Assembly (NCBI GenBank): GCA_900556745.1
Contig: USPU01000047.1
Span: 1 to 6,342, forward strand
Length of the DNA: 6,342 nt
Direction: 5' to 3'
Source: an uncultured Veillonellaceae bacterium
GTDB lineage: Bacteria > Bacillota > Negativicutes > Veillonellales > Negativicoccaceae
A model generated the notes under the pieces. It searched no databases. It saw nothing but the letters and a program-made list of their open reading frames with translations, and was not told the DNA's origin. Of this stretch, positions 5,667 through 6,342 are shown one piece after another. Each line of letters opens with the position of its first letter. Position 1 is the first letter of the stretch. The position numbers and the translations under genes were made by a program.

Positions 5667-6342
5667 TCGTTGCGTCCACCGTTTCTAAAGCTGTTTTGAT
5701 ATGTTCTACCATTTCTGAATCCGCAATATGTGATGCAAGTCGTACGGCATTTTGAATCGCCCTTGCCTTGGATGCGCCATGGCAAATCACCAAACCGCCT
5801 TCGACACCCAAAAGCGGTGCGCCGCCGTACTCCGCGTAATCCACTTTTTTCAACGCCTGCTTCAGCGCCGGCCGTAAAAGCCAACCGCCTAATTTGGCGC
5901 GCCAACCGTTTTTCATTACCGCATCTTTTAAAAGATGCATCATCATAGTGGCCATGCCTTCCGCAAATTTTAAAACGACATTGCCCGTAAAGCCGTCGCA
6001 CACAACGACATCGGCCACACGCTTCGGAATATCTCGTCCTTCGACATTGCCGATAAATCGGTAAACCGATTGTTCTTGCATCTTAGGATATACTTCCGTA
6101 ACGACATTGCTGCCTTTGATTTCTTCGGTACCGATGTTCAGCAAACCGACACGCGGCTCCACAATACCATATACGCGTTGCATAAACACGTGCCCCAGCA
6201 AAGCATTTTGCAACAAATTTTCGACTCCGGGATTAGCACTAGCCCCCGAATCAATCAAAAGCGTGGTGCCGCCATCCTGTGTCGGCAAAGGAGTTGCGAT
6301 CGCCGGCCGACGAATTCCTTTAATACGCCCCAAGCCGAACAG
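5656..6342 (-). CDS. plsX: Phosphate acyltransferase PlsX, C-terminal part (5' end beyond window)
   Basis: PlsX converts acyl-AcpP and phosphate to acyl-phosphate, the donor used by PlsY to begin phospholipid synthesis; it is a peripheral membrane enzyme in the families studied. The frame is open to base 6342 and 228 residues are present; full PlsX is about 330-345, so roughly 100-115 N-terminal residues are outside. Seen directly, counting from the window edge: GRIKGIRRPAIATPLPT (5-21), LLIDSGASANPGVENLLQ (28-45), VGLLNIGTEEIKG (64-76), FIGNVEGRDIP (94-104), VADVVVCDGFTGNVVLK (107-123), DYAEYGGAPLLGVEG (166-180) and the CHGASKARAIQNA stretch (184-196). It ends TAG 11 bases inside fabH. An internal TTG at 6333 is not the real start. 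Promoters and any fapR-type regulator normally found upstream lie beyond the window. Confidence 0.96.
   Translation of the reverse strand: MFGLGRIKGIRRPAIATPLPTQDGGTTLLIDSGASANPGVENLLQNALLGHVFMQRVYGIVEPRVGLLNIGTEEIKGSNVVTEVYPKMQEQSVYRFIGNVEGRDIPKRVADVVVCDGFTGNVVLKFAEGMATMMMHLLKDAVMKNGWRAKLGGWLLRPALKQALKKVDYAEYGGAPLLGVEGGLVICHGASKARAIQNAVRLASHIADSEMVEHIKTALETVDATNEE

Noticed and set aside
1..6342. A previously undescribed defence, mobile or biosynthetic system
   Set aside because: All eight genes are recognisable housekeeping families with complete active sites where visible; no repeats, integrase, transposase or foreign-looking segment was seen.

Overview
The window is one continuous minus-strand fatty acid and phospholipid synthesis cluster. 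In transcription order (high to low coordinates) it reads plsX (5' part outside the window) - fabH - fabK - fabD - fabG - acpP - fabF - rnc (3' part outside the window). There are no plus-strand genes, RNA genes, mobile elements, CRISPR arrays or broken genes that I can support. This is core metabolism. I see no new multi-gene system; the points worth a second look are regulatory and lie in the two gaps either side of acpP.

Organism: a bacterium of the Firmicutes/Bacillota type. The evidence is the plsX-fabH-fabK-fabD-fabG-acpP-fabF-rnc order, an FMN-type FabK enoyl reductase in place of FabI, strong purine-rich Shine-Dalgarno sites and sigma-A-like promoter boxes. The roughly even GC content and the gene order make me lean to the Negativicutes (the Megasphaera/Dialister/Selenomonas/Veillonella group). 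That placement is an inference from memory of gene order, not a search result.

Layout: positions 6342 to 2054 hold plsX, fabH, fabK, fabD and fabG with overlaps or at most a 4-base gap (11-base overlap, 4-base gap, ATGA overlap, 11-base overlap), so these five should be co-transcribed and translationally coupled. A 79-base gap (1975-2053) carries a very good promoter (TTGTCA, 17 bases, TATAAT) just before acpP. A 209-base gap (1529-1737) after acpP holds a terminator-like hairpin, a 19-base near-palindrome, two possible -10 boxes and an inverted repeat over one of them; it then leads into fabF, whose stop overlaps the rnc start by one base (TGATG). The cluster therefore probably makes several transcripts: the long operon, a short abundant acpP message and a separately tunable fabF-rnc unit.

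How the genes work together: FabD loads malonate onto AcpP; FabH condenses acetyl-CoA (or another short acyl-CoA) with malonyl-AcpP to start a chain; FabF elongates; FabG reduces the 3-keto group; FabK reduces the enoyl group; PlsX turns finished acyl-AcpP into acyl-phosphate for phospholipid synthesis. The dehydratase (FabZ or FabA), acetyl-CoA carboxylase and any FapR or FabT-type regulator are not in the window. RNase III, encoded at the end, is a double-strand RNA processing enzyme that is only a positional neighbour of the pathway. All active-site residues that I checked in the complete genes are present.
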